DNA from: Camellia lanceoleosa
Lineage: Eukaryota > Streptophyta > Magnoliopsida > Ericales > Theaceae
Reading direction: 5' to 3'
NCBI GenBank assembly: GCA_025200525.1
Contig: CM045760.1
Span: 43,977,932-44,041,931, forward strand
DNA: 64,000 bases
Below are positions 11,862 to 23,600 of this stretch, one piece after another. A program made the position numbers and the translations under genes. Under the pieces are notes generated by a model. The model saw only the letters and a list, made by a program, of their open reading frames with translations, was not told the origin of the DNA and searched no databases. How positions within the stretch are numbered: the first letter of the stretch is position 1; every line of letters begins with the position of its first letter.

Positions 11862-12760
11862 GAGTGCTATGCAAGTATTTGGCCTTTGATAATTTTTTCT
11901 AACCAAATTTTAAGAGGGATGATCATCTATATATAGAAAAACATGTGCCTCAGTCGAAAATATCAGTATACATACAGCTGGTGCAGTGCATGCACCTGTG
12001 GGAACAACTGGCACAACTGGCGGCAAAATATATGTTTTTGACATTAGTGGCCGGCCGTCCACTTCTTTTGGCCGGCTGTCCACTTGTGGGGACACTTGGT
12101 TGTAAAAATCTGCCTCTCGGGACATCTGGCTGGCCGGCCAAGTAAGTGTACGGCCGTACACAAAAAGTGGTCGGCTGTGCACAAAAATATGCTTTTAGGT
12201 ACGACTTCAAACGGGCATATCTCCCTCATTCAGACTCGGTTTTAGGTCATTCTTGAGCTAATTGAAGCCCCGAAAGTATACTTTTCAATGGAGGTGGCCT
12301 CACATCTAAATTCTAAGTGTGCAAAGAGATATGCCTATTTTAGTGAAGGCTGCTCATTTCTATCCTAACGGATTGATGCCCAACTTTTTCCCCCAACTAG
12401 TTTTCTTCCCTCCCCTCCTATTTTCTTTAACTCCAAACCTATAAATAAGATGCTTTAAAGATTTTTCAAATAGTTCACCTCCCTTTCATTTATTTTCACT
12501 TTATCATTACTCGGTTTACCGAAAAGTACAATATTTTAAGCGAAATACGAGTCTCGAAACATCGTAGAAACATTTGAAAAAATATTTTGAAAAATGGGGT
12601 TTTAAGGTCTAAAATAGTTTGTCAAAATGGGGTGTAAGGTTGGGATTTAGAAGCTCTTCTTGTTAAAGAAATCGAACATTTGTACATCATAACTTTCATC
12701 ATCAAGTGATCAACCAGAGGTGCCCAAGTCTCGGGGGCAGTCAAAAATAGGGCGTCTACA
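11862..12760 (-). mobile_element. element E: truncated 3' LTR (start side) of a Tat/Ogre-like retrotransposon
   Basis: On the minus strand it starts TGTAGACGCCC at 12760 and matches the first kilobase of solo LTR B (40694 onward): the 'ttttgactgcccc' start, the 'ggtttaccgaaaagta' block and the CT-rich stretch. A TATA box (minus TATATATA, 11928-11935) lies about 830 bp in, matching TATATAT at 41699-41705 in B. GC-rich palindromic words (ggccggccgtccac and relatives, 12045-12190) fall between. Homology ends in the microsatellite at about 11862, so the U5 side of this LTR is missing. Confidence 0.7.
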
Positions 12761-12775
12761 ATTGCCCCTCTTTGA
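12761..12775 (-). other. polypurine tract of element E
   Basis: On the minus strand the bases next to the 3' LTR start at 12760 read CAAAGAGGGGCAAT, a purine-rich primer tract for plus-strand DNA synthesis. This supports minus orientation and places the internal region at 12761-20283. Confidence 0.6.
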
Positions 12776-13029
12776 CAGAGCTTAAAATCATGAAATGACG
12801 TGAGTGATTGTCAAAGCCCGAAGACGACCCATTTTGACAAGGCTGTAAGACTTGGGCAAACAAACAAAATGCAGATGTAGTTGGTTGAACCTGAGGGTTG
12901 CCTACGTATCCCATTGCAAGGAATCAAACCAGCGTAGTTCGGGGGCATTATGTAAATAATATACAGTGCAATGCAATAATATAATCAAACCACAAGCATT
13001 GCTTACCACAGAAATATCATAAAGGAATG

Positions 13030-13600
13030 GAGATGCAAATCAAACTACGTTTTATATAGAAAAGACATGGGCACAAGCCAAATGACGCCTAACATAGGCT
13101 AAGTGCCTAAACCCTCAATACTGGCACAACACAGCATGGGTGCTTACACATAACAGAACCATGTTTCAACGTGAAAGGGGTGCAAGCATATGCAAAACTA
13201 TGTCTTTCGTAGAAAGAATACAAACAATTAGGTGGTATGATATAAGTGAAAAATGATCTACTGGGGAAAGATAATGATCCTAAATGCTGAATGCAACAAG
13301 ACAAAGTACAATGCAATGGATGCAAGGGATGAAGTGAATAAGGGGCGCAGGCCGAACTACGTTTTACCTAGAAAAGGCATGGACACAAAACAAACCATGT
13401 CTAACACTGAAAAGGTGTTGACACCCTCAATATTGGCCTCAGCGCAACATGGATACTTACACATGACAGAACCATGTTTCAACGAGGGAAAGGTATAAGC
13501 ACATGCCAAACTAAACTTAACATGGAAATGATACATGATGATAAAATGGTATGATGTAATGGATGCGATGGATAATGGAGTAGATGCATAGGGTAACATT
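13030..13600. repeat. diverged tandem duplication of about 315 bp in element E
   Basis: A block starting 'aactacgtttta' near 13038 and containing 'acagaaccatgtttcaacg' (about 13155) recurs at 13353 and 13468, an offset of about 315 bp. ORFs called here on both strands arise from the duplicated sequence and have no domain. Confidence 0.6.
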
Positions 13601-13885
13601 TTCTAACCACGCTAGAATCGTGGAAGGAGGAAGAACAAATCCCAAACACGTTGAAATTGTATAAGGAACGGAACACTCAAACCACGCTGAAATCATGGGA
13701 AGAGGTCCTACCGCTAAGGGTTGCATCTCATGCGTCTTGAGATAAATTCCAAACACGCTAAAATGGTGTAAGGAAAAGAACACTCTAACCACGCTGAAAT
13801 CATGAGAAGAAGAAGAACAAATTCCAAACACGTAGAAATCATGTGAGGAAGGGAACACTCTAACTATGCTGAAATCATGAGAAGA
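13600..13885. repeat. tandem repeats with 'ccacgctgaaatcatg' core in element E
   Basis: The words 'aaccacgct(g/a)aaatcatg', 'gaagaacaaat' and 'ccaaacacg' recur about six times, in alternating 40-80-bp units, with point differences. This looks like a decayed minisatellite in the 3' non-coding region of the Tat-like element. The apparent 131-codon minus-strand ORF across it is a repeat artefact. Confidence 0.6.
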
Positions 13886-13899
13886 GGTAGTGTGAAGAT

Positions 13900-14060
13900 A
13901 TGATAGATGCAAAGAGTCATGAGATTGTGCGATAGATGCCCAAAGTACGATGAGATTATACGATAGATGCCCAAAAGGTGACAGTGATTGTGCGATAGAT
14001 GCATGAATGTGATGTGATTATGCGATAGATACACAAAGGTAATGGTAGTATACAGTGGAT
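13900..14060. repeat. tandem repeats of about 36 bp ('gtgcgatagatgc' core)
   Basis: The motif 'tg(t/a)(g/a)cgatagatgc' occurs at least four times at roughly 33-40-bp spacing, each followed by 'ccaaa' or 'catgaa' and 'tgat'. It directly continues the repeat-rich tract of element E. Confidence 0.6.
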
Positions 14061-14499
14061 GATGCTTAGAAAATGCAGTAAACAAACAAAGCGGCACCTT
14101 AGAAAGCACCTCATGGGATGAGTGGCGATGAACCGCTCTACTCTGATGGGAATCTCCATCTTCTGTTCTTTGAACTCTTACCTTCAACTCACAATCACAA
14201 CTTTCCCTATTCTCCAAATGGGGTGACTGACTAGGTTGGTTCAGTATCCAGAGTTGAGGCGCATACAAGCTACTTCAACCTATGGGGCTGCCATATAGAT
14301 TTCAAGCCGGGGATACACCCCTGGGTATTTAAATCAGACATTAGTCTTGGAAATTCCAAACCTTTGTGTTCTAGACATCGCCATTCGAACTCTAGTTTCC
14401 ACTATCGCAGTTGCTCTCCTAAGAACTCATTGGAAACACAGCAAGACGTCTTTGGTAGGAAATGGTGCTCAGGGAGAGTACTTTTGATCACCATTGTGA

Positions 14500-14550
14500 C
14501 TTGAAGCAGGCTTGAGCTTGAGCCTGAGCTTGAGCTTGAGCTTGAAGTCA
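14500..14550. repeat. hexanucleotide repeat (GAGCTT)n
   Basis: About seven units of gagctt/gagcct follow each other here. Short reading frames across it (Ser-rich on the minus strand) have no other support. Confidence 0.7.
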
Positions 14551-16329
14551 AGGTACACTCATACTCCAGAGAAAAGACAAGGCCTGAGAAGGTGCATCCG
14601 GAATGCAATCTCGGAATTTTCTGAAGTTAAAACACAATAAGATGCTTCAAATTTTCCCTCTTTTCTTTTGCTTTGCAGTCTGGAACGTATATAGCTTCAG
14701 ATAGATCCTTGTTCTATTGCCCCGCATGTTGATTGAGGTTGGACCCTACAATTTATGAAAGAAGGAATTCTCTTTTATACATCCTGTTGGGAATGGCATG
14801 GCACTCTGAGCACAAAGCGATTTATTTTTGAAATTGAAACCAAGAATGAATTCTTAACCAGGTATTGAGCTTACGATTGACCACAATACACCATGACTCA
14901 ACAAAGGAAGAACAAAGTAAAAACGCTCTAAATGCATCTACTCACTAAAATCTAAACAACTAAAAACAAGATTCAAAACGAACAAAAATCACAAACACAA
15001 CACTTAGATGTTTTCCATTGGTGGGAGACCTCTCGATTCACGGGGGGAGCCCATTGCTTCTCTAGGTATTGTTTCCCACCCTTTCTTATCTATGATTCTC
15101 ACATCACTTTGGCACTCAATCTATTTTTCTCTGAAAAGCCCTTTCCTCACTTTTTCTCTCAGCACACATCTCTCTATTCATTAATCTCGCTTATTTTATT
15201 TTATTTTTAATCCCTTCCCAGGTGTGGTTGCTGGATAAGTTGAAAGTTGTGGACCCATGCCCTTAGTACTCTGCTAGATTCTCTTTCTTTCGCTCATAAC
15301 TAGTGAGCTTTCCCTCAGAAGGGGTTATGGTGCGATTGGACGTGCAGTAGATCTGCAACTGACATCAGTTGACATTGCTCTTGGCCAATTTCGATGTGAT
15401 CAGACCCGTCCAGATGAGGAGGTGGAATACCCTGCTCCATTTCCATTTTGCACTTCGCACTTGGCTTGATACTTCACTGCTTGGAGGACGAGAAAGAGCT
15501 TGGCCCCCTGCTGCTAACTTCAATTGTGCACTTTCTGGTGAGTGCATTGATAATGGGGAAAAGACAGAAAACTTGACTCAACTATGCCCCTAGTTCATTA
15601 TTTTGATCATTTTTTTTTGGCTTTCTGCTAAAACAATTTTAACCAACATGAGAGTTAGATTAACATGCTTGTTCGACTTTCTGCTTTGAAATCATGTAAA
15701 TCAGGATACGAGCACTGAAAAATTTCCTTTTTGGGTCCAAGAAATGGTCCAATTTTTTGAAAAAATGGAATAATTTTCAAGAAAATTAGACAACTTCACT
15801 AAAAATCCTCAAAACTGTTTTTGCAAATGGCCACTACTCGACCAACGTGGAATTAACTTTTGAGATGCACAACCTCAAATCTAAACGTGAATTGTCTTTC
15901 AACTGAATCTTTTAACGGAATAGGATACTCGATTTTGAACGAAGATGAACCAATTGGACGTGGATAGGATAGCCGAGTTGAACAAGCCAATCAACATGGA
16001 TTAGACCAACAAGCTGAAAATGACAGAGTCCGAACTTTAGGATGAAGTCGCCTACATATCCCAAAGATGGGAATCAAGCCTTACGTAGTTCCTGGGCAAG
16101 GTGGACTTGGGTATTAACACTCTCTTTTTACACTCTAACTTTTGCCAAGGCTACCCTTTCAGATTTTCAACCTTGCGAGCTCCATCTTTTCTTTTCATTT
16201 TTCTTTCTTCTTCTTTTTTTGTTTCTTTTCTTTTCTTTTCTTTGTTTTCATTTTTTCCATTTTTGTTTTTTTTTTCTTACTCTAACTTTTGCCTGGGTCG
16301 CCCTTCCGGGTTTTCGGCCTAGTGAGCTT
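14551..16329 (-). other. non-coding 3' region of element E
   Basis: I see no coding sequence. A pyrimidine-rich tract (16185-16285) produces Phe-rich ORFs on the plus strand that I discount. A phrase of the type 'cctac(g/a)tatcccaaagatggg' at about 16048 resembles 'gcctacgtatccc' at about 12899, hinting at an internal duplication inside the element. Confidence 0.4.
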
Positions 16330-16670
16330 CTCAAGGATAGAAAAGTTTAATTGTCTATGTTGATCGATTGTGAGATCTCTAGGCCATCTAAATCCTTGAG
16401 AATGGCTGTTGTTCCTAACCAAATAGTCTTGATGATGTAAGCACCCATCCAATTGGGCCTGAACTTGCCCCTAGTGTTGTAGATAGGAGCTTGATTGTCA
16501 TTCAACAATAAATTTTCTTTTCTTCAATTTTGGGATTTGGCTTTCTTGCCGGTCTCCATTGGTTTGAGAAATGACCCAGTTTTGAATCTTCGAGCATATC
16601 TGAATTTTTTTTTCCTTAGTTCAAGGGCTGCTTCTCATCTAGCTATGCAAGCTTCATTTGATCATATCTG
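16330..16670 (-). pseudogene. Tat-like integrase C-terminal fragment (element E)
   Basis: Minus-strand reading gives GKFRPNWMGAYIIK, then KDLDGLEISQSINID. This is the conserved C-terminal block of Tat/Athila integrases (GKF.P.WEGPY.V......L.D.DG......N.D). The upstream residues include stop codons. The frame ends shortly after the block, followed by non-coding DNA. The catalytic DDE core and the HHCC zinc domain are missing, because the sequence immediately upstream is RT N-terminus. A duplicated segment of about 65 bp around 16620-16740 ('tagttcaag..' to 'atgcaagc') marks the junction region. Confidence 0.6.
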
Positions 16671-16689
16671 ACCTTATTGCCCCTAGTTC

Positions 16690-17085
16690 AAGAGTTTCTT
16701 TTAATTCGGCGATGCAAGCCTCGTATTGTAGTTAATCATTTGAACATTTTGCATCAGGATTTCGAAAGCAAAGGGTTGAGTCTTGAGGCCAAGAGTGATC
16801 CTATGCTGTACAATCTCAAGATTAATTCCAAGCATGCCTTCGTGGAACCACACAAAAACATTTTTGAAATCTTTTAATCAAGCGACTAGTTGCTCGTGCC
16901 CTTTTAAAGACAATGTAAAACCAATCTGGATCAAGCCAGGATCCTTCTCAGTATTCACATTAACAAATATGATCTCATTTATTAAGGGCTTAGCAGGCCT
17001 CTCTTCCTCTCAGTTGATCAAATTTTACAAATCCCAAGAAATTCCTTCTTCTTTGTTTTTACCACAATTTTGGAAATAGTTTTGA
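16690..17085 (-). pseudogene. Tat-like reverse transcriptase N-terminal fragment (element E)
   Basis: The minus strand encodes FKNVFVWFHEGMLGINLEIV followed by QHRITL. This matches the segment before the RT palm in Tat/Ogre pol proteins (F.DVFAW...DMPGL......HRL.L). After it the frame decays into stops and passes into an integrase tail. None of the RT catalytic motifs is present, consistent with an internal deletion. Confidence 0.6.
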
Positions 17086-17483
17086 AAAACTTTGGTCAAT
17101 GCAATGACTTAAAGGTATAGAGAAGTAGGTGAAAAGTACTATCGTTTCATTCAAATCTTCTGGCTCAACTGGCTTAATGAGAGAAACAGACTCAAAAGAA
17201 ATAGTGTAAAAGACAAACAACGGTCAGTGTCATGGCTAGTTTGTTGATGGAAGGCGCAGTACTTGACAGCATTATACTTGGCTGGAAGAGGATAGAGAGA
17301 GGCTGAAGGTCAAGGGGTTTGAGATGGCCTTGTCCCATGAGGATATGGAAAGCTTTGGACAAGGTCATGAAAAGGGAATTAAAGGTGCAATTACTAGTCC
17401 TACAAGGATGGACGAAGGGGTTGGCAGGTGTCGCCTGTCTTACCTGCTAATTCAAAATACCCTTAACCTGAACGACAAAAGTA

Positions 17484-18002
17484 TCATCTACAGTTTTTGT
17501 AACAATTGCAAGCACTTGCTGCTTGTTCAGCCCTTTTGACTTTTAAAGCCTCAATAGCCCACTGAAGATGTACGTGGGGATTGATACTTGCCCTGGCCTT
17601 GTTCTTGCCACTTGCTTTAGCTTTGCCAAGGCACTGGGTAACTATATCGGAGCGAGGCCCATTCATTGTTAACATATCATCACCTAGACTTGAGATAACT
17701 TCAGGTTAGCCCTTTTCAATTGCAGCTTGCCCCAAGATTGGGGAGCGTTTTGACGTGAAATTCCTAGCATGTGATGTGGTTGATGATGGAACCAAGATCC
17801 CAAAGGCTAAATCTACCGCAGTTCTCCGAAGATCTTCAATCATGCTCATCGGCTCAGAAATAGTAGACTCGGCCATTAGAGTCTGCGGTGTATTTGATGG
17901 GGTTTGAGATGATTGGGGTTCAAGTGCGTCCATCATACACAAGTTCATGCTTTCTGGAATGAACACCTTAGGCTTGGGTAAATGGGTTGGGATGATGTAC
18001 AT
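17484..18002 (-). pseudogene. gag C-terminus / protease linker remnant (element E)
   Basis: Two minus-strand open stretches (18002-17706 and 17675-17484) are rich in Pro, Ser and Thr and in basic residues, with no clear domain. Their position, between gag and RT, is where the gag tail and aspartic protease of Tat-like elements lie, but I do not see a DSG/DTG active site. I assign them by position only. Confidence 0.35.
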
Positions 18003-19390
18003 GCTAGGGTTGTAGGTAGATGGTAGTGTATGGATTAAGTTGAGGTGTGAAGGTAATGGGTTAGGGGTGGCCTAAGGTTTTTTTATGGAGCTATGATCTC
18101 TTCATCAATAAGACCTGAATCTTATGATGGAGGCGGATGCAACGGTTTGTATCATGACCAGGTTATTGATGATAAGCACAGTGTTTAGCCGGGTCATATC
18201 TTGGTAGAAGAGGATTTGGGAGGGGTCAAGGTTCTAGGAGCTCTAGGTGCTCTTTTTCTAGCAACGTCTTCAAGGCTTGAGAGAGACTCATGTAAAAAGG
18301 ATGGAAATTTTGGGCTTGGGGTTGAGTTGAAGTGGTTAGTTTTTGGCTATTATCAGGAAAATGGTTTTCGATGGGAGCGGTGATAGTGTTTACTTCTGAG
18401 CATTTCACAGTTGTGTTACCACTGGTAGTAGCATTGGAATCGCGAACAACATTATTCCTCATAGGCTCATTACCTTCCATAATGATCCCTTGTCTGATGG
18501 CATCCTCGATTTGAACCCCAATTTCATGGAGGTCTTTAAAGTTGAATAGTGGGAGGACTATCATTTTCTGTAATAGCTTTTTATGAAGATTTCTAACATT
18601 GATACGGACTTACTCTTTCTCTGGAGGTCTATTTTCCATCATAACCGCCTTTGCCCTCCATCGAATAACAAACTCTGAGAAGCCCTCCTTTGGTTCCTGA
18701 CGCGTTGCCTCAAGATCACGAGTTATGACCTCGATCTGCGTCTTGTAAGAATGTTAGGCAACAAAGGATTAGGCCAACTCCTACCAGCTTTGTTTCACAG
18801 AGTCCTCCAATTTCGCATACCAGATGGAAGCTATTCCAGACATCGTTCGGTCGAATAATAACAACTTCTGAACTCGAGTCAAACCCATTGGTCGTAGGAT
18901 GTTAGAAAACATGCACAGATGCACCATTGGATCTCCAAAGCCACCGAAGCGGTCAATATGTGGCATCTTGAACCGCTCTGACAAAGTAATGGCGGATTCA
19001 GTATATCTATCCTCAATATCCGGAATGGAGCTAACCCCTTACTTTTTCTTGAATAGTTTTTCAAGTTTGTTGACTTTGAGTAGGGTCGGGTCAAACTCAA
19101 ACTCAAACTCGCAAGGTGCCTCAACTGGAGCTCTAAACATTTGAACCGAGATTGGATCTGTCTAGACTGGAGGAATAGGAATACCCGGTGGATCCTGAGC
19201 TATATTGGCAGCAGTGCCTGGCATAGGAGTAGCCACGTTAGGTGCATGACAAGCAGAAGTCGTAGTCGGCTGTTGTTGTTGTTGTTGTAATCTATTAGTG
19301 ACCTCAGTTTGTCGGGTCATATCCTGCTGAAGCAAATTTACTGTTCGCTAAAGACGGATCAGTAAATCCTCTAGTCAAAGGCTGAGCCAT
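18003..19390 (-). pseudogene. Tat-like gag (element E), broken
   Basis: The likely start is the minus-strand ATG at 19390. Downstream, 18984-18781 reads FKMPHIDRFGGFGDPMVHL and then a FDRTMSGIASIWYAKLE block, the hallmark of retrotransposon gag domains (P..F.G..DP..HL ... SL.G.A..WY..L). The segment 18564-18226 (FKDLHEIGVQIEDAIRQG) is the next conserved piece of Tat gag. Stops and frame changes separate these segments and the start region, so no full-length gag can be made. The protein would form the virus-like particle. Confidence 0.7.
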
Positions 19391-20260
19391 GATAGGAGTA
19401 GATGCCCGGGATAAGCTAAACAAAAGTGATCTATTTGGTGAATGTCGGAACAGTGGAAATGGTGAACCCTATCTGGCCCTCATTCGTCTTGCCACCAGCG
19501 AAAGCGAAGCAAACATTGGCTGCCTCTGAACTAAATTTCTAACTTGACAAAGTCTATCGACACAAGTACAAAGTACCTGGGGGATATCAGAGCCTTCTGA
19601 AGCTATGGCTCCAGGACTACCTTGCAAAAGAGAAAATAGACAACCTCAACCCAATTTCACTAGAACAGATATGATCATAATTGAGTGACTGTACTCCTAC
19701 TAAATTCTGCCCCCAAAACAGATACCAACTGTGCCACTATTATGAACATTCTTGTACAATTCCACTGTAAAGCACATACCAATTAAAAGAGAGCCAAAAC
19801 ACCCCTATGAGAGGGTAGGGTTACCTTGTCATAGTTTTTGTCATGGACTAGGGTTTCACTACTTTAATCAAGCAGTTTCACGCAATCCTGAATATGGGTG
19901 AGCATCCTGTCTTAGTTTGGAACAGTCACTATGGCTTTACTATATGTAGCTAGGCTAAAGGTCAAAGAGGGGTACCTTAGCAAGACTACCTAATATACCT
20001 CTCACACCTAACACTGAGAAGTGAAAGGAGGATCAAACGGTACAACGGTAGTCCAGATCCAAGGGTTGTGTTCCCAACATGGCAGAGCCCACGATTGGTC
20101 AGCCTTTTGGCAAGATTTTTAGGCGAGCCTCCGGAAAACCGTCCAGGAATAGCAGATGATAAACACAGTGATTTAAGCGCACCAATGCAAATGCAATACA
20201 AATAACATATAAGTGTGGATAAAATTTCACATCATGAAGTTCGAGTTAAGTTCTTTGAAT
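19391..20260 (-). other. 5' leader of element E
   Basis: This is about 870 bp of non-coding DNA between the primer site (20278-20261) and the gag start at 19390. No ORF here has domain support. Confidence 0.5.
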
Positions 20261-20278
20261 TTCCCAGCAGAGTCGCTA
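20261..20278 (-). other. primer binding site of element E
   Basis: On the minus strand it reads TAGCGACTCTGCTGGGAA, close to the 'TGGCGACTC..CTGGGGA' primer sites I associate with Tat/Ogre elements. It starts five bases after the LTR end (GCTACA, at 20284). It fixes orientation and the LTR/internal boundary. Confidence 0.6.
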
Positions 20279-20283
20279 GAAAC

Positions 20284-22440
20284 TGTAGCTTGTTTTTCGT
20301 GCTCCTTTCGGATACGATCAGCTCTACAATTTGGACTTCCATGGTTTTGAATTTAATTTCACAAGTGCAATGTGAAATAGATAAACACTAATGAGTCTAA
20401 ATCTAGCAAATCTTTTGAAAAATCAATTTTGAATCAAATTGCCAAAAATGGACTGCATTACCAGATACAAAGTCACCACCTAAATATTTTTGGAAAATTT
20501 AGGAAACCCAAGACTCGTGCTAAAGGTCACTTATCCGTCATCACCAAAGTGTCTTGGCTCAAGAACTTAGGTACGAGAGGGGAAGGTCATGAATTGAGCA
20601 CCTCACTCGCTCAATCAAAGATCAGCCTCTACTAATCATGATATGATTCTTATTTACTTTATATGCTCTTGTTCCAATTATTATGCGAACTTTACTACGT
20701 GATGCATACAAGTATAGACTAATTTGTAAAAATTGGAACATTTTGATTTCATGTTTGTGTTGAAATTTGTTTGAATATGTACCAGTTGAAAAAATTAATC
20801 TCATATGTACATTTATCAAATTATTCCAATTTGAGCAATTAGCCTTCATCCATAGGCATTCAAACGGGTATATCACTTAAGCACTTAGCCTCATAAAAAA
20901 CATGCTCGACGTAGCAACAACCACGTATATGCAATATGTTAAAACAATAAATGCTTACCTAGTACTCCAGGGCAAGCCAAAAGAAATAAAATAGTTAGAA
21001 GCAATGAATGCTCCTAATCAATGCAACTTGACTAATGCAACACATACAATATGTGATTTAAATAGACTCGGCTACTAACATGGCATGTGAATCGATTTGA
21101 TAGCATGCGGTTTGAGTACGTTTTTAAATAAGTAATAAATAACAATGTGAGTTAGAATGATACACCGAGCCTAATGCATGCAAGACAATGGATGCAAATC
21201 ATGAGAAATGCTAAATGAGATATGATGCTCTAAATTGTGCATCATAAGACGTGAGGTTGGAAGGCGTACACACATTATTACATATTTTCCCTCACGCAAG
21301 AAGGTCCGAATAACTGAAATTAGCTAAGCTAGTTAACTAAATATTACAATGCCGAATTTAACTAACTATTCTAGCTAATTAAATAATTACAACAAAAGAT
21401 TAATTAATTAATTTAATTAATTACAACACCAAGTGAACTAGCTATTCTACAAGTTAACGGGCCCTGACAAAAGAGGGAATGGCTTATGCATGCACATGCT
21501 TTTCTCCCCGAGAATGCCTCTGTTTTGCTGCCAAAAGGATTCTGTTTTGTGGTCCAAAAATTGCACTATTCTCATATCAGCATTTACTCTGTTTTGTGAG
21601 GAAAATGGTACTGCCTGGCTGAAAAAGGTGGTCGACCAGCCAGAAGTGGTGGATGGTCGTACAATAATATTTGGTACTACCCTGCTGTAATAGACATAAA
21701 GCAAAGCACAAACAGAGTATTTTCAGTGGATGTTTGTCCACCATGCCTCTCCTTATCATCAAATAGATCAAAGGAGGGGATAAACTCAGTTTACAAACCA
21801 TCAATCGATGCAAACTCATTGCATGATGGTCTATAAAGTAAGGGACAAAAGCTTAATAAATAAAGCTAAAAGACCAACAAAATCCCCTCCCTATCATGAT
21901 ATTGATCAAGGGAAGTGGGTGACGTTGACTCTTGAACCGTTTTCATCACTAACAAGTATGAAATGACTTAAGACTCAATGGGTTCAATTAACGTCCGATT
22001 GAACCCCAAACCATTTTATTATCTTGTTCCATTTTAGTCTCATTTGAATACCTCTTTTAATTACCTTTCCATTCCTTAAGCCTTTTAATCCAATAATGAA
22101 GATTAAGTCCACCAATGGAAAGAAGTGTCAAACAAAGAGTTGTTTTGGGCATGAGAGAGATGTCATGCCGTTGGTAATAAACCTCCGAAGAGATTAAACC
22201 ATTAAGCAAAACAATCTCTATCTCAACCTTAAACAAACAATCGGTTTGAAACGACTCTCAAACTAAAGAAGAAGCTAAGAAATGAGAGAAGTATAGAGAT
22301 GATTAGAGATGAACATAAATATGGAAAGCTTGAAATAAATGTTATTAACTCAAATAGGTTGGTGTCTAATGCCTAAAACACCAAACCTATAAGGATCGTT
22401 ACACTACAAGCATGCAATACAAGCACACTAGTAGTTCTAT
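20284..22440 (-). mobile_element. element E: truncated 5' LTR (end side)
   Basis: Reverse-complement homology to the last 1.6 kb of solo LTR B is clear: 'aagtccaaattgtag' near the end; the 'cctctcgtacc' to 'gtgatgatgg' block (20520-20585 versus 47460-47520); the 'ttagttaa..' AT-rich block followed by 'ggtccgaataa' (21300-21440 versus 46500-46650); and the 'ggtcgaccagcc' words (21630-21660). Beyond about 21720 I see no homology to B. The LTR start (TGTAGAC..) is not found, so the U3 side is missing or replaced before the viral sequence at about 22420. Confidence 0.6.
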
Positions 22441-23008
22441 ATCCCATTATTCTTTTGCTAACCGAACTCCTTCCAGATTGTATACTAGAATTATCTATAG
22501 AATGTCTTCCTGACGATATGCTTACGTTATCCATTTCATCATTATTTTCTATTGTGCTAGGAGTTTTTATTTTAATATTTCCGGTATTATCGATTTTAAC
22601 TATACTTTTTCTTTTTGTAATATTTTTAGGATTATTGAAACTTGATATCCATCAATTATCTAACTTGATCTCATGAGGATTTATTCTTTTAGGTGTAATT
22701 CCATCTATTGGTATTCCATTCATAAGTTCCAATTTATTTGCTTCTATAATTTTATGTTGCGTTTTAGGATCCATGGTATTATCTAACTTGTATATTATTT
22801 TCCAAAATATCCTTAATGGATAGGTGATTTCACGCATATCGATTCCTGCGGTTTTTATTTTTGGAGTTAAGAATTTATTTATGAATCCATCTTTTAAGCT
22901 AATATAATATCCTGGTCTGCAATTAAAACCTAATGGTTCTTCACATAGATTACTTTTTATTCCACTGATTATAGATCTTCCAAATTTTGGTTGTCTAATA
23001 TCACACAA
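22420..23008 (-). pseudogene. pararetrovirus movement-protein (30K) fragment
   Basis: The open stretch 23008-22652 carries a D-R-like start (CDIRQPKFG) and the sequence LGFNCRPGYYISLKD. This fits the 30K plant movement-protein core (D.R........NL......F...P.Y..SL.D), which forms or modifies plasmodesmata for cell-to-cell movement. A further degenerate reading upstream (to about 23230) looks like the preceding strand of the same domain, separated by stops. The C-terminal tail runs Ser-rich to about 22420, where Tat-type LTR or unassigned DNA begins. I infer the family from these short patterns. Confidence 0.55.
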
Positions 23009-23239
23009 AAATGCATATATATATATATTTATATCTTGTCATTTGTCAAATAACGGTGTTATTTATATTTGTGCACTCTCTATATGCAAATATTTATATT
23101 TATTATCTTTATTATTCTTTAATATATTTTCATAATTTATTAAATTTATTTCTCCTATCTCATATTCACAATCCTTAATTTCAATATCTCCTTCCATCCT
23201 TTCACATATATATTTACTTTTTAATCTGAATATTGATTT

Positions 23240-23600
23240 CTAATATATTTCTTTTTTTCGTATTATTGGTAATATCCAATCTTTTTCTATTTTCTTTTCT
23301 TGAGAATTTTCTATGACAAATTGTTCTCCTCTCAAATTTTCTATACTTATTTCTTCTGTCATCATAAAATTTGACTCTTCCTCGGTGTCTCTATAGCCTT
23401 CGTCTTCTATTTCTATTTCTTCTTTAATTAATTCTATTATTCCTTTATTATTTCCTAAAGCTAATTCTAAAGCTTCTTCTTCTTCTAATTCCACATAATC
23501 CATACTTCCTAAGGCTTCTATTATTTTATTATTCTTTTTATTTCTACATTGATTAGCAAAGTGGCCTATTTCTCCACATGCCCAGCATTTACAGGTCTTT
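23240..23600 (-). pseudogene. pararetrovirus coat-protein C-terminus with CCHC zinc knuckle
   Basis: Minus-strand reading at about 23592-23548 gives CWACGEIGHFANQC, a C-x2-C-x4-H-x4-C knuckle of the kind found near the C-terminus of Caulimoviridae coat proteins, where it binds nucleic acid. It continues in frame into a highly acidic tail (MDYVELEEEEALELAL from 23503) that ends at a stop near 23240. The acidic tail after the knuckle is also usual for these capsid proteins. The part before the knuckle is broken by stops. Confidence 0.65.

Larger units (their letters stand above)
12761..20283 (-). mobile_element. element E: internal region of a deleted Tat/Ogre-like retrotransposon
   Basis: The order on the minus strand is primer site (20278-20261), leader, gag (from 19390), a gag/protease linker, the RT N-terminus (about 17085-16690), the integrase C-terminus (about 16670-16330), then about 3.5 kb of non-coding DNA and the polypurine tract. 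The central RT, RNase H and integrase core, normally more than 2 kb, are absent, so the copy cannot encode its own replication proteins. The long 3' non-coding region is characteristic of the Tat lineage. Confidence 0.7.

Noticed and set aside
11910..12229. overlapping ORFs with Pro/Arg/Thr-rich sequence
   Set aside because: They result from GC-rich palindromic words (ggccggccgtcc) in an LTR.
13253..14268. several ORFs of 80-134 codons on both strands
   Set aside because: They are tandem-repeat reading frames with repeated words such as HDFSVV or SHNH and have no domain.
16042..16350. 102- and 73-codon plus-strand ORFs rich in Phe and Leu
   Set aside because: They come from a pyrimidine-rich tract in the non-coding part of element E. 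No signal of a membrane protein family beyond composition.
22395..22425. 'cactacaag' as another CACTA terminus
   Set aside because: No subterminal repeats follow it and no inverted partner with a 3-bp duplication was found.
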